DNA of 64,000 nt from positions 1,831,363 to 1,895,362 of the forward strand of contig NZ_CP036349.1 in NCBI RefSeq assembly GCF_007753265.1, written 5' to 3'. Made by a program: the position numbers and the translations under genes. The stretch comes from Botrimarina mediterranea. Lineage in GTDB: Bacteria; Planctomycetota; Planctomycetia; Pirellulales; Lacipirellulaceae. Below, in pieces: positions 34,205-42,928 of the stretch (position 1 is its first letter; each line of letters begins with the position of its first letter). Under the pieces are notes generated by a model, which worked only from the letters and a program-made list of their open reading frames with translations, searched no databases and was not told the origin of the DNA.

Positions 34205-35650
34205 ATGAAGCACTACGACGTCATCTGTATCGGCACCGGCCCCGCGGGCCAGAAGGGCGCCATCCAGGCCGCCAAGCTCGGCCGCACCGTCGCGGTGATC
34301 GAGAAGAATCCCGTTGTCGGCGGGGCCCAGGTCAACACGGGGACGATCCCCAGCAAAGCCCTCCGTGAGGCGGTGATCACGCTCACCGGCGCCGACAAGC
34401 GGAACATGCTCGGCTCGTCGTACCGCCCGAAGAAGGACGTGACGATCGCCGACCTTGTCGGATTCTCGCAGCAGATCATCCGCCACGAGTGGGAGCTGAT
34501 CGGCAGCCAGTTCGAGCGCAACCACGTCGACCTCATCTGGGGTAAGGCGAAGTTCGTCGGCCCCAACGAGATAGTCGTCGCCGGCAAGGACGGCCCCGAG
34601 CATTACACCGCCGACAAGTTTCTCGTGTCGGTCGGCACGCGCCCGGCTCGACCGGAGCACATCCCTTTCAATGAGCAGACCATCGTCACTAGCGACGAGT
34701 TGCTGCACCTCGACCACATCCCGCGGACGATGATCGTCGTCGGCGGCGGCGTCATTGGCAGCGAGTACGCCTGCATCATGGCGACGCTCGGCGTGCGGGT
34801 GACGCTCGTCGAAGGCCGGCACCAGGTGCTGGGCTTTCTCGATCAAGAGATCGCCGGCGCCTTCCAGTACTTCATGCGTCAGAAGGGCATCACGCTGCGG
34901 CTGGGCGAGAAGGTCGAGTCGATTAACGAAGTCGACGCCGAGAACGCCGAGGTTGGCAACTCGTTCGGCGGCCGCGACCGCCGGCCCGATCGCTTGGTCG
35001 AGGCGAAGCTCGAATCGGGCAAGAAGCTCCGCGCCGAGGTGCTGCTCTACTCGGTCGGTCGGCAGGGCGTCTGCGGCGAGCTCGGGCTCGACGCGGTGGG
35101 CATCGAGTTCGACGACCGCGAACGCCTGAACGTCAACGAGAGCTATCAGACCAACGTGCCGCACGTTTACGCCGCGGGCGACGTGATCGGCTTCCCGGCT
35201 TTAGCGTCGACCAGCATGGAGCAGGGCCGCCGCGCCATCTGCCACGCGCTGGGCGTCTGCGACGTGCGGAACTACAACACCGAGCTGTTCCCCTACGGCA
35301 TCTACGCCGTGCCGGAGATCTCGATGGTCGGCAAGACCGAAGAGCAGCTCACCGACGAGGGGATCCCTTACGAGACGGGGATCGCCCACTACCGCGAGAT
35401 CGCCCGCGCGAAGCTGCTCGGCGACGAGTTGGGCATGATGAAGATGCTCATCCACCAAGAGACGCACCACATCCTCGGCGTCCACATCATCGGCGCCGAG
35501 GCCACCGAGTTGGTCCATATCGGCCAGGCGGTGATGGCTCTCGGCGGGACGGCCGAGTTCTTCATCGACAACGTGTTCAACTTCCCGACGCTCGCCGAGT
35601 GCTACAAAGTGGCGGCGTACAACGGGCTGAATAAGTTGAATCACGTGTGA
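34205..35650 (+). CDS. sthA: Soluble pyridine nucleotide transhydrogenase
   Basis: A 481-residue flavoprotein that interconverts NADH and NADPH. FAD binding is at YDVICIGTGPAGQKGA; NAD(P) binding is at MIVVGGGVIGSEYA. The segment VVGGAQVNTGTIPSKALREA lies where dihydrolipoamide dehydrogenases have CXXXXC; both cysteines are absent, as expected for SthA-type enzymes, where at most the first remains. HVYAAGDVIGFPALAS is the second FAD contact. The C-terminal dimer domain is complete. Its own start is 4 bases into a GC-rich leader; gene appears to stand alone. Confidence 0.9.
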   Translation: MKHYDVICIGTGPAGQKGAIQAAKLGRTVAVIEKNPVVGGAQVNTGTIPSKALREAVITLTGADKRNMLGSSYRPKKDVTIADLVGFSQQIIRHEWELIGSQFERNHVDLIWGKAKFVGPNEIVVAGKDGPEHYTADKFLVSVGTRPARPEHIPFNEQTIVTSDELLHLDHIPRTMIVVGGGVIGSEYACIMATLGVRVTLVEGRHQVLGFLDQEIAGAFQYFMRQKGITLRLGEKVESINEVDAENAEVGNSFGGRDRRPDRLVEAKLESGKKLRAEVLLYSVGRQGVCGELGLDAVGIEFDDRERLNVNESYQTNVPHVYAAGDVIGFPALASTSMEQGRRAICHALGVCDVRNYNTELFPYGIYAVPEISMVGKTEEQLTDEGIPYETGIAHYREIARAKLLGDELGMMKMLIHQETHHILGVHIIGAEATELVHIGQAVMALGGTAEFFIDNVFNFPTLAECYKVAAYNGLNKLNHV

Positions 35651-35654
35651 GAAT

Positions 35655-35750
35655 GGAGGGGCTGAGGGGCTAGGGGCTAGGGACGAGAGATTGGCGACGC
35701 TTCGCATCGACTTGTTTTTCCCTCGTCCCGAGCCCCTCGTCCCTCCCCCC
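35655..35750. repeat. Palindrome, GGGGCTAGGGACGAGG family
   Basis: GAGGGGCTAGGGGCTAGGGA on the left pairs with CCTCGTCCCGAGCCCCTCGT on the right around a 35-base loop, right after the sthA stop. Similar to 2973-3056 and 38932-39045. Confidence 0.7.
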
Positions 35751-35935
35751 ACCTCTTGTGGAATTCTCGCTTCTCGGAAAATTTTCCGGCGCGCCCTCAA
35801 GGCGTGACCTAGCCTTTCAATGACGCGAAGGACCAGACCGGGTCGCTTCCGTCCGCCTAGTCTCGCATTCTTCTCGGTTCTGGTTGGGTTTGCTGGGGAG
35901 CGCCCTGCCACCTCTCTCCTTCAGGAGTCGGCGAA

Positions 35936-36736
35936 ATGTCCGCCCCAAGATCGCTGCGCGCCGCGGCTGCGGCGTCTCTCACACTGTGTTGGCTTGTAGG
36001 CCCGACGACGGTCGAGGCCGACTGGGGCGGCGGGGGCGGCGACTGCACCGGCTGCGTCTGCGAAGGGGACGCCGACCAGAAGGACGTCCAATCCAGCTTC
36101 CGCGTCTTCGGCATGAACATCGCCGGGCTGGTTCAAGAGAGCGGAAGCGATCAGCGAGCGTGCGAGTTCAACCAAGAAATCCTCCCCGGCGCCAACGCGC
36201 TGGTCGAAGCGAACCTGAAGGAAGGCGTGCAATTCCTCGCCGTCGGCGTCACCCGGCTCGACGAGGACGCCCTCTACCTGCTGCGCGACTCGGACCGTCC
36301 GGTCCGTGTTTACTTCATCAATGAAGGCGCGGGCTACCGCAATACGCTCGGGTACTCGACTTCACTGGCGGGTTCGACCTCGCCCGGCTCCCGCCACATC
36401 ATCTTTCCGGATGTTTCTAACGGCAACATCGGCGGTCCGGTCATCCTTCAGAATGGCGACTGGGTTGAGCTCGGTGACTTCCAGGCCGGCACGCAGTTCG
36501 AGTTCTTCATCGTCCGCGACGCCGTCAACGGAGGCCGCCACGTCTTCACGAACAAGGATCACCTCAACCCCGATGGGATTCAGCACCTCGCGGCGTGGCT
36601 GTTGGGCGACCGCTATGTGTTGCTCGGCTTTGAGGACCTCTTGAACGGCGGCGATCTCGACTACAACGACGTCGTCTGCGTGGTGGATCTCAGCCCCGAC
36701 CTCGGCCCCGGCCCGCAAGGCCTCTTGCCTCGTTAG
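35936..36736 (+). CDS. Secreted DUF4114-domain protein
   Basis: A 266-residue protein with a signal peptide (about 1-28) and then a Gly/Cys-rich stretch (GGGGGDCTGCVCEGD). The C-terminal region RYVLLGFEDLLNGGDLDYNDVVCVVDL is the DUF4114 signature, an acidic, calcium-binding-like motif found in surface and adhesion proteins. A good Shine-Dalgarno sequence (CAGGAG) lies 9 bases before the ATG. Downstream on the same strand, 36 bases away, begins a TadE-like gene, so the protein may be a secreted partner of a Tad-type apparatus. Function not established. Confidence 0.8.
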   Translation: MSAPRSLRAAAAASLTLCWLVGPTTVEADWGGGGGDCTGCVCEGDADQKDVQSSFRVFGMNIAGLVQESGSDQRACEFNQEILPGANALVEANLKEGVQFLAVGVTRLDEDALYLLRDSDRPVRVYFINEGAGYRNTLGYSTSLAGSTSPGSRHIIFPDVSNGNIGGPVILQNGDWVELGDFQAGTQFEFFIVRDAVNGGRHVFTNKDHLNPDGIQHLAAWLLGDRYVLLGFEDLLNGGDLDYNDVVCVVDLSPDLGPGPQGLLPR

Positions 36737-36772
36737 TTGTCGTGTCCATCCGTTCCCCGGGAGGAACCAGCC

Positions 36773-37198
36773 ATGACGCGACCACGCTTCCGACGCCGTT
36801 CGAACCGCTCCCGCGACTCGCGCCGCTGGGGGATCGAAGTCGCCGAGCTGGCCATCTCGCTGCCCGTGCTGACGATCATCACCTTCGGTACGCTCGAGAC
36901 CTGCCAGCTGCTTTTCACTAAGCAATCGCTTGCCGTGGCGGCGTACGAGGCGGGTCGCGTCGCGGCCCGCCCCGACGGGACGACCGAGTCGACGCTGAAC
37001 CGCTTCAACCAGATCGCGACCGCGCGTCGGTTGCAGGGCGCCAACTTCACGATGACGCCGGCGGACCTTAACGGAGTGGCGGTTGGAGAATCGATCCGCA
37101 TCGACGTCACCGCCCCCGTGTCGTCGAACAACAGCACCCACCTTGTCCTTTTCAACATCCCCGACATCGTCGAGTCGGTGGTCGTCATCCGTGAATGA
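36773..37198 (+). CDS. TadE-like pilus-assembly protein
   Basis: A 141-residue protein. After a basic N-terminus, one transmembrane segment with GIEVAELAISLPVLTIITFGTLETC is the TadE signature, in which a Glu five residues into the segment is processed in pseudopilins. The rest is a small periplasmic domain. A strong ribosome-binding site (GGGAGGA) precedes the ATG at 36773, favouring it over an upstream in-frame codon. It is followed by a VWA/TadG gene and another TadE-like gene, a minor-pilin trio. The Tad motor and secretin genes are not in the window. Confidence 0.85.
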   Translation: MTRPRFRRRSNRSRDSRRWGIEVAELAISLPVLTIITFGTLETCQLLFTKQSLAVAAYEAGRVAARPDGTTESTLNRFNQIATARRLQGANFTMTPADLNGVAVGESIRIDVTAPVSSNNSTHLVLFNIPDIVESVVVIRE

Positions 37199-37253
37199 CG
37201 ACCGCCGGCGCCCCGTTGCCGCCGTCTCTCACGCGTCGCCGAAGGCTTTCGCT

Positions 37254-38441
37254 ATGAACCTCTTCTGTCACTCTGCCCGACGCGCGCCCGCGGCCCGTGT
37301 CGCGTCCAAGGATCGTCGTGGCGCCACCCTGGTGCTGATCGCCGTGATGTCGTCGGCGCTGGTGTCGCTGGGCGTGCTGGTGATCAACTGGTCGTACATC
37401 GAGCTCACCAACACCCAGCTCCGCAGCGCCACGGACGCCGCCGCCAAGGCCGCCGTCGTCGCGCTTAGCCAGACGCAGCAACAAGACGACGCCCGCGACG
37501 CCGCCCGCGCCATCGCCGCTCAGTACCGTATCGGCGGCCAGCAGCTCACTCTCTCCGACGGCGACATCGAGTTCGGCAACGGCGTGCCCGACGGCTCCGG
37601 CGGTTACGACTTCGTCGCCGGCCAGTTGCCGCTCAATTGCGCCCGCGTCGTCGGCCAGTGCGGCGGCAATTCGGCGACGGCCGCGGTGCCGGTGCTCTTC
37701 GCTCACCTCTTACCCGAGGACTCCTTCAATCTCGAGAAGGACGCCGTCGCAGGACGCTACGACCACGACGTCTGTGTCGTGGTGGACCGCTCGGGTTCGA
37801 TGGCCTGGGACCTGACGGGCGTCGATTTCAGCTACCCGGATGAGTACCAAGACGACTCGACCGTCCAGAACTACTTCCGCCCGCCGCACCCAACCGGCAG
37901 CCGCTGGGCGAAGCTCATCGACGCGCTGGAAGTCTTTCGGCAGGTCGTCGATCGCCGGGACCTGAACGCCCGGATCGGGCTGGTCTCTTACTCGAGCAAT
38001 TACACGTTCGGGCTATTCCATTCGGCGACCGTGACGACCGACCAGACCATGAGCCCAGATACCTATCGCTTCGTCGACGCCGCGCGGGCGATCAGCCTGA
38101 ATCCGATCATCGGCGATACGAATATCGGCGCCGGCATCGACCGCGGGGTCTCGGTCATCACCGATCCGGCCTTTAGCCGCATGACCGCCAACCGCACGAT
38201 CGTCCTGCTCAGCGACGGCCGCCGCACTGAGGGCGCCGACCCGATCGGACGCGCGCAGCTCGCGGCTGGGCAACGCATCACGGTGCATGCGGTGTCGTTC
38301 GGCGACGGCGCCGATCAGAACGTCATGCAACAGATCGCCGCTATCACCGGCGGCAATCACTACCACGCCAACTCGGGCGCCGAACTCGAAGAGGCTTTCG
38401 AACAGATCGCCGAAGAACTCCCCGCGGTCCTAATCCAATAG
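37254..38441 (+). CDS. TadG-like protein with VWA domain
   Basis: A 395-residue protein. The N-terminal hydrophobic segment (RRGATLVLIAVMSSALVSLGVLVIN) is the TadG/Flp-associated type, followed by a periplasmic region. A von Willebrand A domain begins about residue 173 with the metal site DRSGS (Asp178, Ser180, Ser182) and continues to ELEEAFEQIAEELPAVLIQ. VWA domains bind ligands through a metal ion, suggesting a surface or adhesive role. The start at 37254 leaves 55 bases after the TadE stop; earlier in-frame codons are possible. Confidence 0.85.
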   Translation: MNLFCHSARRAPAARVASKDRRGATLVLIAVMSSALVSLGVLVINWSYIELTNTQLRSATDAAAKAAVVALSQTQQQDDARDAARAIAAQYRIGGQQLTLSDGDIEFGNGVPDGSGGYDFVAGQLPLNCARVVGQCGGNSATAAVPVLFAHLLPEDSFNLEKDAVAGRYDHDVCVVVDRSGSMAWDLTGVDFSYPDEYQDDSTVQNYFRPPHPTGSRWAKLIDALEVFRQVVDRRDLNARIGLVSYSSNYTFGLFHSATVTTDQTMSPDTYRFVDAARAISLNPIIGDTNIGAGIDRGVSVITDPAFSRMTANRTIVLLSDGRRTEGADPIGRAQLAAGQRITVHAVSFGDGADQNVMQQIAAITGGNHYHANSGAELEEAFEQIAEELPAVLIQ

Positions 38442-38489
38442 TCGCCAGCCCCCATAACCGCCCCGTGCCAGTACCCGTCAGGCGCCAAG

Positions 38490-38930
38490 ATGTTCCCCCT
38501 TAAGCTCCCCGCGACACGGACTCGCCGCCGCCACGCCTCGCTCTTGCGGCGCGGCGTGGTGGCGGTCGAGTTCGCGTTCTGCGCTTCGATCGTCTTCTTC
38601 TTTTTCCTGACAATGATCGAGGTCGCCCGCTTCCATATTGTGCGGCACTCGCTCGACCAGGCCGTCTACGCCGGCGCCCGCGTCGGCATTGTCCCCGGCG
38701 CCACCGCGGCCGACGTCAACCAGTCCGTCACCGAGCGTTTGGCGATGGCGGGCGTCGTCGGCGCGACGATCACCGTGACGCCACCGGTGATCAATACATC
38801 CACGCAGGCCGTCACCGTCCACGTCGCGGCGCCGTACAACGAAAACAGTTGGACGCTTCCGAAGTTCTTCTCCGGCGTCGATGTCGTCGCGGAGATGACG
38901 CTGGACCACGAGAATGTGGCGTTCAATTAG
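38490..38930 (+). CDS. TadE-like pilus-assembly protein, second copy
   Basis: A 146-residue protein with an N-terminal basic region and the segment RRGVVAVEFAFCASIVFFFFLTMIEVARF, containing the TadE-type Glu. The extracytoplasmic domain has EVAR and HSLDQAVYAGARVG typical of TadE pseudopilins. Starts 48 bases after the VWA gene, same strand. It probably co-assembles with the first TadE-like protein; whether the cluster builds a pilus is unknown without the motor genes. Confidence 0.85.
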   Translation: MFPLKLPATRTRRRHASLLRRGVVAVEFAFCASIVFFFFLTMIEVARFHIVRHSLDQAVYAGARVGIVPGATAADVNQSVTERLAMAGVVGATITVTPPVINTSTQAVTVHVAAPYNENSWTLPKFFSGVDVVAEMTLDHENVAFN

Positions 38931-38931
38931 G

Positions 38932-39045
38932 GAGGGGCTAGGGAATGACGAATGACGAATGACGAACCTGTCGGATGGAGCTAGACCCCTCCGACAGGTT
39001 CGTCATTCGTGCTTCGTCATTCTTTCCTAGCCCCTCATCCCTCCG
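38932..39045. repeat. Palindrome built on AATGACGAATGACG units
   Basis: Arms GGGGCTAGGGAATGACGAAT and their complement bracket inner GACGAACCTGTCGGA units. It lies between convergent genes, after the second TadE-like gene and overlapping by a few bases the end of acpS, and may terminate both. Confidence 0.75.
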
Positions 39046-39415
39046 CGACAGCATACGCCGTCGCGTACGCTCGGCAGTGGCTGATCGAGACATGGATGCG
39101 TTCGATCCCCGAACGCTCCAGCACGTCGCGGGCGCCCCCGTACAGCCGTACTTGCGGGACGCCCGCGGCGCTGTTTCGGACCTCGACGTCACGCCACGAG
39201 ATGCCCCGCACCCAGCCCGTTCCCAAGGCTTTTAGCACGGCTTCTTTCGCCGCCCACCGCCCCGCGTAGTGCTGCGTCGCCGCCTTGCGGCTCGCGCAGT
39301 ACTCGATCTCGTGCTCGGTATAGACGCGGCAGATAAACAGCTCCCCATGCCGCTCGATCATCCGAGCGATTCGCAGCACTTCAACGATGTCGGTGCCGAC
39401 GCCGAGAGTGGACAT
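39035..39415 (-). CDS. acpS: Holo-[acyl-carrier-protein] synthase
   Basis: A 126-residue enzyme that moves 4'-phosphopantetheine from CoA to a Ser on acyl carrier proteins. The magnesium-binding residues are Asp9 in GTDIVEV and Glu58 in RWAAKEAVLKALGTG. The C-terminal HVSISHCRAYATAYAV is also typical. It is probably the housekeeping synthase but could also modify the ACP at 3068-3328. The ATG at 39415 is a natural start. It lies downstream of the PLP enzyme on the same strand, about 150 bases away. Confidence 0.92.
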   Translation of the reverse strand: MSTLGVGTDIVEVLRIARMIERHGELFICRVYTEHEIEYCASRKAATQHYAGRWAAKEAVLKALGTGWVRGISWRDVEVRNSAAGVPQVRLYGGARDVLERSGIERIHVSISHCRAYATAYAVAEG

Positions 39416-39562
39416 GGGAGGAGAAGCAATTGCAGACGGCAGTGGGCAGGAAGATGTTCGATGAGCGAGCGGAGCGAGCCGTCTTTATCCCCCTCCCTTC
39501 TAGGGAGGGGGGCTTTAGTCGCCCACGTTTATTCTAGCCTCTAGCCTCTAGCCTCTAGCCTC

Positions 39563-40807
39563 TCAAGCCCGCAGAGCTTGCTCCAAATCCGCGATCAAGT
39601 CCGCCGAGTCCTCGATGCCGCACGCCAGGCGGATCATGTTGTCGGGGATGCCGAATGCTTTGCGTTCTTCGGGCGTCCGTTGGTAGTAGCTCATCACCAG
39701 CGGCTGCTCGATCAGCGACTCGACGCCGCCGAGGCTGGGGGCGATGCGGCAAAGCTTTGAGCGGTCGACCACGTCGGCCGTCGCCCGCCAGTCGGCGTCC
39801 TTCACGAGGAACGTCACGAGGCCGCCAAAGCCGCGCATGTACTTCTTCGCCTGGGCGTGGTCGCGGTGCGATTCTAGGCCCGGGTAGTAGACCTTCTCGA
39901 CGCGCGGGTGTTCTTCGAGGAACCGCGCTACGGCGAGGCCGTTCTCGTTGTGCCGCTGCATCCGCAGCTCGAACGTCTTCAGGCCACGCTGCAGCAGGTA
40001 CATTGCGTGCGGCTGGTTGATGGCGCCCATGATGCCGCGCAGCTCGCGCACTTGGGCGAGTTGGTCTTCCGAGCCCGCGACCGAACCCGCTAACAGGTCG
40101 TTGTGCCCGCCCAGATACTTCGTGCAGCTGTGCAGCACGTAATCGACGCCCGCTTCGATCGGCCGCAGGTTGTACGGCGTGGCGAGCGTCGCGTCGATCA
40201 GCGTCTCGACGCCATTCTTGCGGCCGATCTCGGCGAACTTCTCGAGATCGATGCAGCTCTGGTGCGGATTGGTGGGCGACTCGCTGATGAGCATCCGCGT
40301 CGACGGCGTGATCGCCGCTTGGACCGCGTCGTAATCGCCTGTCTTGACGGTGATGGTCTCGACGCCGAACCGCGACAGGTGTTCGCGGCAGAACTGCCGG
40401 CTGCGGTGGTAACACTCGTCGGTGAAGACGACATTGTCCCCCTGGCCGAGCTTCGCCATCAGCACGCCCACCAGCGCCGCCATGCCGCTGGAGAACAACA
40501 CCGCGCTCTCGGCGCCCTCGAGCGCGGCGAGCTTCTTCTCGACGACCTTCTCGCCCGGATTGCCGTAGCGGCCGTACTCTTCGCGGGCGTGGCCTTGCTC
40601 GATGAAGTCGATGACCGACTGCGTGTCGGTGAACGTGTAGGTCGAGGTGCAGTAGATGGCGTCGGTGACCGCGTCTCCCCCCTTCTGCCGAGCCTCGCCC
40701 GCATGAACGGCGAGCGTCCCCGTACCAACTCCAGCCGCTTGCGGCTTAGCGGCAGGTTCTGCTTTCGAGCGATCCTTGGAATCCATCACAGCGTCGAGCG
40801 AGGCCAT
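39563..40807 (-). CDS. Cystathionine gamma-synthase-type PLP enzyme (trans-sulfuration family)
   Basis: A 414-residue cytosolic enzyme of the Cys/Met metabolism PLP family. The Schiff-base Lys is Lys230 in VLHSCTKYLGGHNDLLAG. Other motifs: EYGRYGNPGEKVVEKKLAALE, LFSSGMAALVG and the C-terminal APSLGGVESLIEQP. It may be a cystathionine gamma-synthase, gamma-lyase or O-succinylhomoserine sulfhydrylase; the sequence alone does not decide. The first 28 residues are a low-complexity leader that may not be needed. Upstream on its strand is a 350-base leader with a terminator-like hairpin, so expression may be attenuated. Confidence 0.85.
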   Translation of the reverse strand: MASLDAVMDSKDRSKAEPAAKPQAAGVGTGTLAVHAGEARQKGGDAVTDAIYCTSTYTFTDTQSVIDFIEQGHAREEYGRYGNPGEKVVEKKLAALEGAESAVLFSSGMAALVGVLMAKLGQGDNVVFTDECYHRSRQFCREHLSRFGVETITVKTGDYDAVQAAITPSTRMLISESPTNPHQSCIDLEKFAEIGRKNGVETLIDATLATPYNLRPIEAGVDYVLHSCTKYLGGHNDLLAGSVAGSEDQLAQVRELRGIMGAINQPHAMYLLQRGLKTFELRMQRHNENGLAVARFLEEHPRVEKVYYPGLESHRDHAQAKKYMRGFGGLVTFLVKDADWRATADVVDRSKLCRIAPSLGGVESLIEQPLVMSYYQRTPEERKAFGIPDNMIRLACGIEDSADLIADLEQALRA

Positions 40808-40868
40808 TGTCGCGTCGTCCTACAAGCGATCCGGCCGCCGCGGCCTCTCCACGGTCGTGGAGAGCGCA

Positions 40869-40903
40869 CAAAAAAACCGCCAACGGCCATCAGGAGCCGG
40901 GCG
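40869..40903 (-). terminator. Intrinsic terminator in the leader of the PLP enzyme gene
   Basis: Read on the minus strand, CCGCCCGGC and GCCGTTGGCGG pair around a short loop and are followed by seven T. It ends about 62 bases before the start codon at 40807, i.e. before the gene it precedes, the layout of an attenuator rather than of a 3' end. Confidence 0.7.
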
Positions 40904-41060
40904 GATGCAATGCGTGAAAAACTAAAGATCGCCGCCACCTGTGGCCATGAAAGGCGACAGGCGGTCTTGCGATGGCTCTTTAGCAGTCACACGGCTGCAA
41001 GCGGCCACAAATCCCGAATTACCTCCGACGGTAACAGGCGCCGGGCCGAGAGGCAAGCGG
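40904..41060 (-). promoter_or_regulatory. Structured leader upstream of the PLP enzyme gene, possible riboswitch/attenuator
   Basis: Between the terminator and about 41060 a second stem is visible (40928-40973): ATCGC and CCGCCTGT on one side pair with ACAGG-GGCGG-CGAT on the other (minus-strand reading), with CGCCTTTCATGGCC in the loop. Combined with the terminator this looks like a conditional leader. It does not show the conserved core of the SAM-I, SAM-II or cobalamin riboswitches, nor a T-box. The remainder of the 352-base gap has no gene. Confidence 0.45.
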
Positions 41061-41159
41061 TGGGGGAGGGCGGCGGCGGGGATTTCCGGCCTGGGGGCGG
41101 GGTTCTAGCGGCTAAGGTGACTCGGCGGGCAGGGCAGTGAACCCGGTAACCTTGCGTGT

Positions 41160-41918
41160 ATGCTGACGAGCGAGATGACGGAGCCCATCAACCCCTCAGC
41201 CCTCCGCCGCCGCCTGCTCCTCACCCTGCGGGTGCTTATCGTTCTCGTGGTTGGCAAGACGATCGCCGCGACGCTGGCGAACTGGCCGTCGTACTTCCCG
41301 CCCGACTTCCGTTCGGATTTCTTGTTGGGGCGTGAGGGCTACTTCTTCAACGGTTACCACGCGGCCTTCTACGCCCACATCATCGCCGGTCCGCTGACGC
41401 TCGGGCTCGGCCTCGTGCTGCTCAGCGAGGGCATCCGTCAGCGCTGGCCCCTGTGGCACCGCCAACTGGGGAAGTTGCAAGGCCTGCTCGTGCTCTTCGT
41501 CGTTGCGCCGAGCGGCCTGTGGATGGCATTCTATGCCGCAACGGGCCCCGTCGCGGGCGCTGGATTGGCGCTGCTCGCCGTCATGACCGCGGTGGCGACG
41601 GCTCTCGGTTGGCGGTCGGCCGTCCAACGCAAGTTTGCCAAGCACCGCCGCTGGATGCAGCGCAGCTACGTGCTGCTCTGCTCGGCGATCGTGATCCGAA
41701 TGATTGGCGGCGCCGCCCAAGTCGCCGGCGTCGAAGGGACGTATCCGTACGCCGTGTGGATCAGCTGGCTCGCGCCGCTCGCAGCGCTGGAGCTGTGGCG
41801 AATCAGTCTTCTTCGGATTTATCCCCGCCGGCAATCTTCAGCATCCCGCGCAGCACCTCGGGATCAACATCGCGGTGAATTGAGGACGCGTGGCCGTCTG
41901 CAAACGTCGCTAGATTGA
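41160..41918 (+). CDS. DUF2306-like membrane protein
   Basis: A 252-residue protein with an N-terminal cytoplasmic tail and about six hydrophobic helices. Features include FNGYHAAFYAHIIAGPLTLGLGL, the segment WHRQLGKLQGLLVL, and KFAKHRRWMQRSYVLL, arrangement and charged loops like DUF2306 membrane proteins. His residues at helix ends might bind heme; not tested. The last 38 codons lie inside the antisense 3' end of the next gene and encode a basic tail without hydrophobic pattern, so the tail may be recent. An ATG at 41175 is an alternative start. Confidence 0.75.
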   Translation: MLTSEMTEPINPSALRRRLLLTLRVLIVLVVGKTIAATLANWPSYFPPDFRSDFLLGREGYFFNGYHAAFYAHIIAGPLTLGLGLVLLSEGIRQRWPLWHRQLGKLQGLLVLFVVAPSGLWMAFYAATGPVAGAGLALLAVMTAVATALGWRSAVQRKFAKHRRWMQRSYVLLCSAIVIRMIGGAAQVAGVEGTYPYAVWISWLAPLAALELWRISLLRIYPRRQSSASRAAPRDQHRGELRTRGRLQTSLD

Positions 41919-42519
41919 CGTTGGGATGAGCGCCCTTGGTCTCCTTGCCGAACGGCAGTCCATCGGCCTCTTCAAAATCGTAAGGCGACATCCAGTGGAC
42001 GGCGCGCTTCTGATCGACTTCGATAATGAGAATTGTTTTCGCTGCGCCGTCGTCGAAATCGTCAAGCGAACGCGGCTTCTCACCCGCAAACGCCCGGTTA
42101 TCGCCAACTAAAGCTAGATACGTCGTGAATCCGGGTTCTGTGTCTGACGCGAGACAATCGTAGCAAGAAATTGACGTGTCTCTTGCCTTCGCATTCGCCG
42201 GGTCGTCCCAAGGTTTGGTGAGATCGATCGACTCAGCTAGTTGTGTTTCTTCCATGTAGGGAAGAATGAGCGTCCGCCAACTGTGCAGTCGTTTGCCTTC
42301 GCTATCGACCGTATAAGCGGGCGGGAAATGGCCATGTACGTCGTGGTAGTTGCGCAGAGCCAAGCTGATCTGCTTGAGATTGTTCTGGCACAGGTTATGC
42401 CGAGCCGCTTCTCGGGCGCCGCCTCTATAGAAAGGGCTTAGGAAAATAATCAACAAGAAGATGATGGCAACGACGACTAACCCCTCAACGATCGTCAGCG
42501 CGTTTCGGTTGCGAAGCAT
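41803..42519 (-). CDS. DUF1559-type pseudopilin-like protein
   Basis: A 238-residue protein of the DUF1559 family, abundant in planctomycetes. The N-terminal segment LTIVEGLVVVAIIFLLIIFL is a type IV pilin/pseudopilin-like helix with Glu near position 12. The family's hallmark RHNLCQNNLKQISLALRNYHDVHGHFPPAYT follows, and the C-terminal WRTLILPYMEE and FADGHASSI fit the family. It is shorter than typical. A purine-rich site (GGAGAG) lies 8 bases before the ATG at 42519. The 3' end overlaps the convergent DUF2306-like gene by 116 bases. Confidence 0.85.
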   Translation of the reverse strand: MLRNRNALTIVEGLVVVAIIFLLIIFLSPFYRGGAREAARHNLCQNNLKQISLALRNYHDVHGHFPPAYTVDSEGKRLHSWRTLILPYMEETQLAESIDLTKPWDDPANAKARDTSISCYDCLASDTEPGFTTYLALVGDNRAFAGEKPRSLDDFDDGAAKTILIIEVDQKRAVHWMSPYDFEEADGLPFGKETKGAHPNVNLATFADGHASSIHRDVDPEVLRGMLKIAGGDKSEED

Positions 42520-42928
42520 GGCTATCTCTCCAACGGGGACCCCGGTGAACGCATCGTAAACGGAAACGGCGGCGGGGTCGCTGGGAGTGTGAGCGGTAGC
42601 GGGTGGAAAGCGGTCGGGTGATTCCTCCGGGAGCTGACGCTCCCGGCTCGCAGGCGGGCCAAACGTGCTCCACCCCAAACCAGCTCCGTGCGAGCCGGGA
42701 AGCGTCAGCTCCCGGAGCGCCCCGCCAAACCGCTCCCTACAACCGCGCAACTCCGCCCCATCCATCCCCAAAAAATCCCCCAAATCCGCGGCGCCCGCCC
42801 TCTGTGGCGGGGTTTTATCCCAAGGGGGGCCGTCTGCGCGGACGCGACCCCGCTTTGCCCCACGACTAGGATGGTGGGCGATTAGGATGAAGGATCGTCC
42901 CCCGCTTGGATTCCTGACGCCCGACGAC
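42520..42928. other. Spacer with paired inverted repeats
   Basis: No gene. It holds the inverted pair at 42625-42717. The remainder (up to 42928) is C/G-rich, and an in-frame ATG (42887) could extend the next gene by 14 residues. Confidence 0.6.
42625..42717. repeat. Inverted repeat, TGCGAGCCGGGAAGCGTCAG family
   Basis: About 28 bases at 42625-42652 are complementary to 42689-42717 with one base difference in length. A single arm of the same sequence is at 50283-50311. Confidence 0.8.

Noticed and set aside
40904-41060. SAM-I, SAM-II, cobalamin riboswitch or T-box before the PLP enzyme gene
   Set aside because: None of their conserved core sequences was found; kept only as an unclassified leader.
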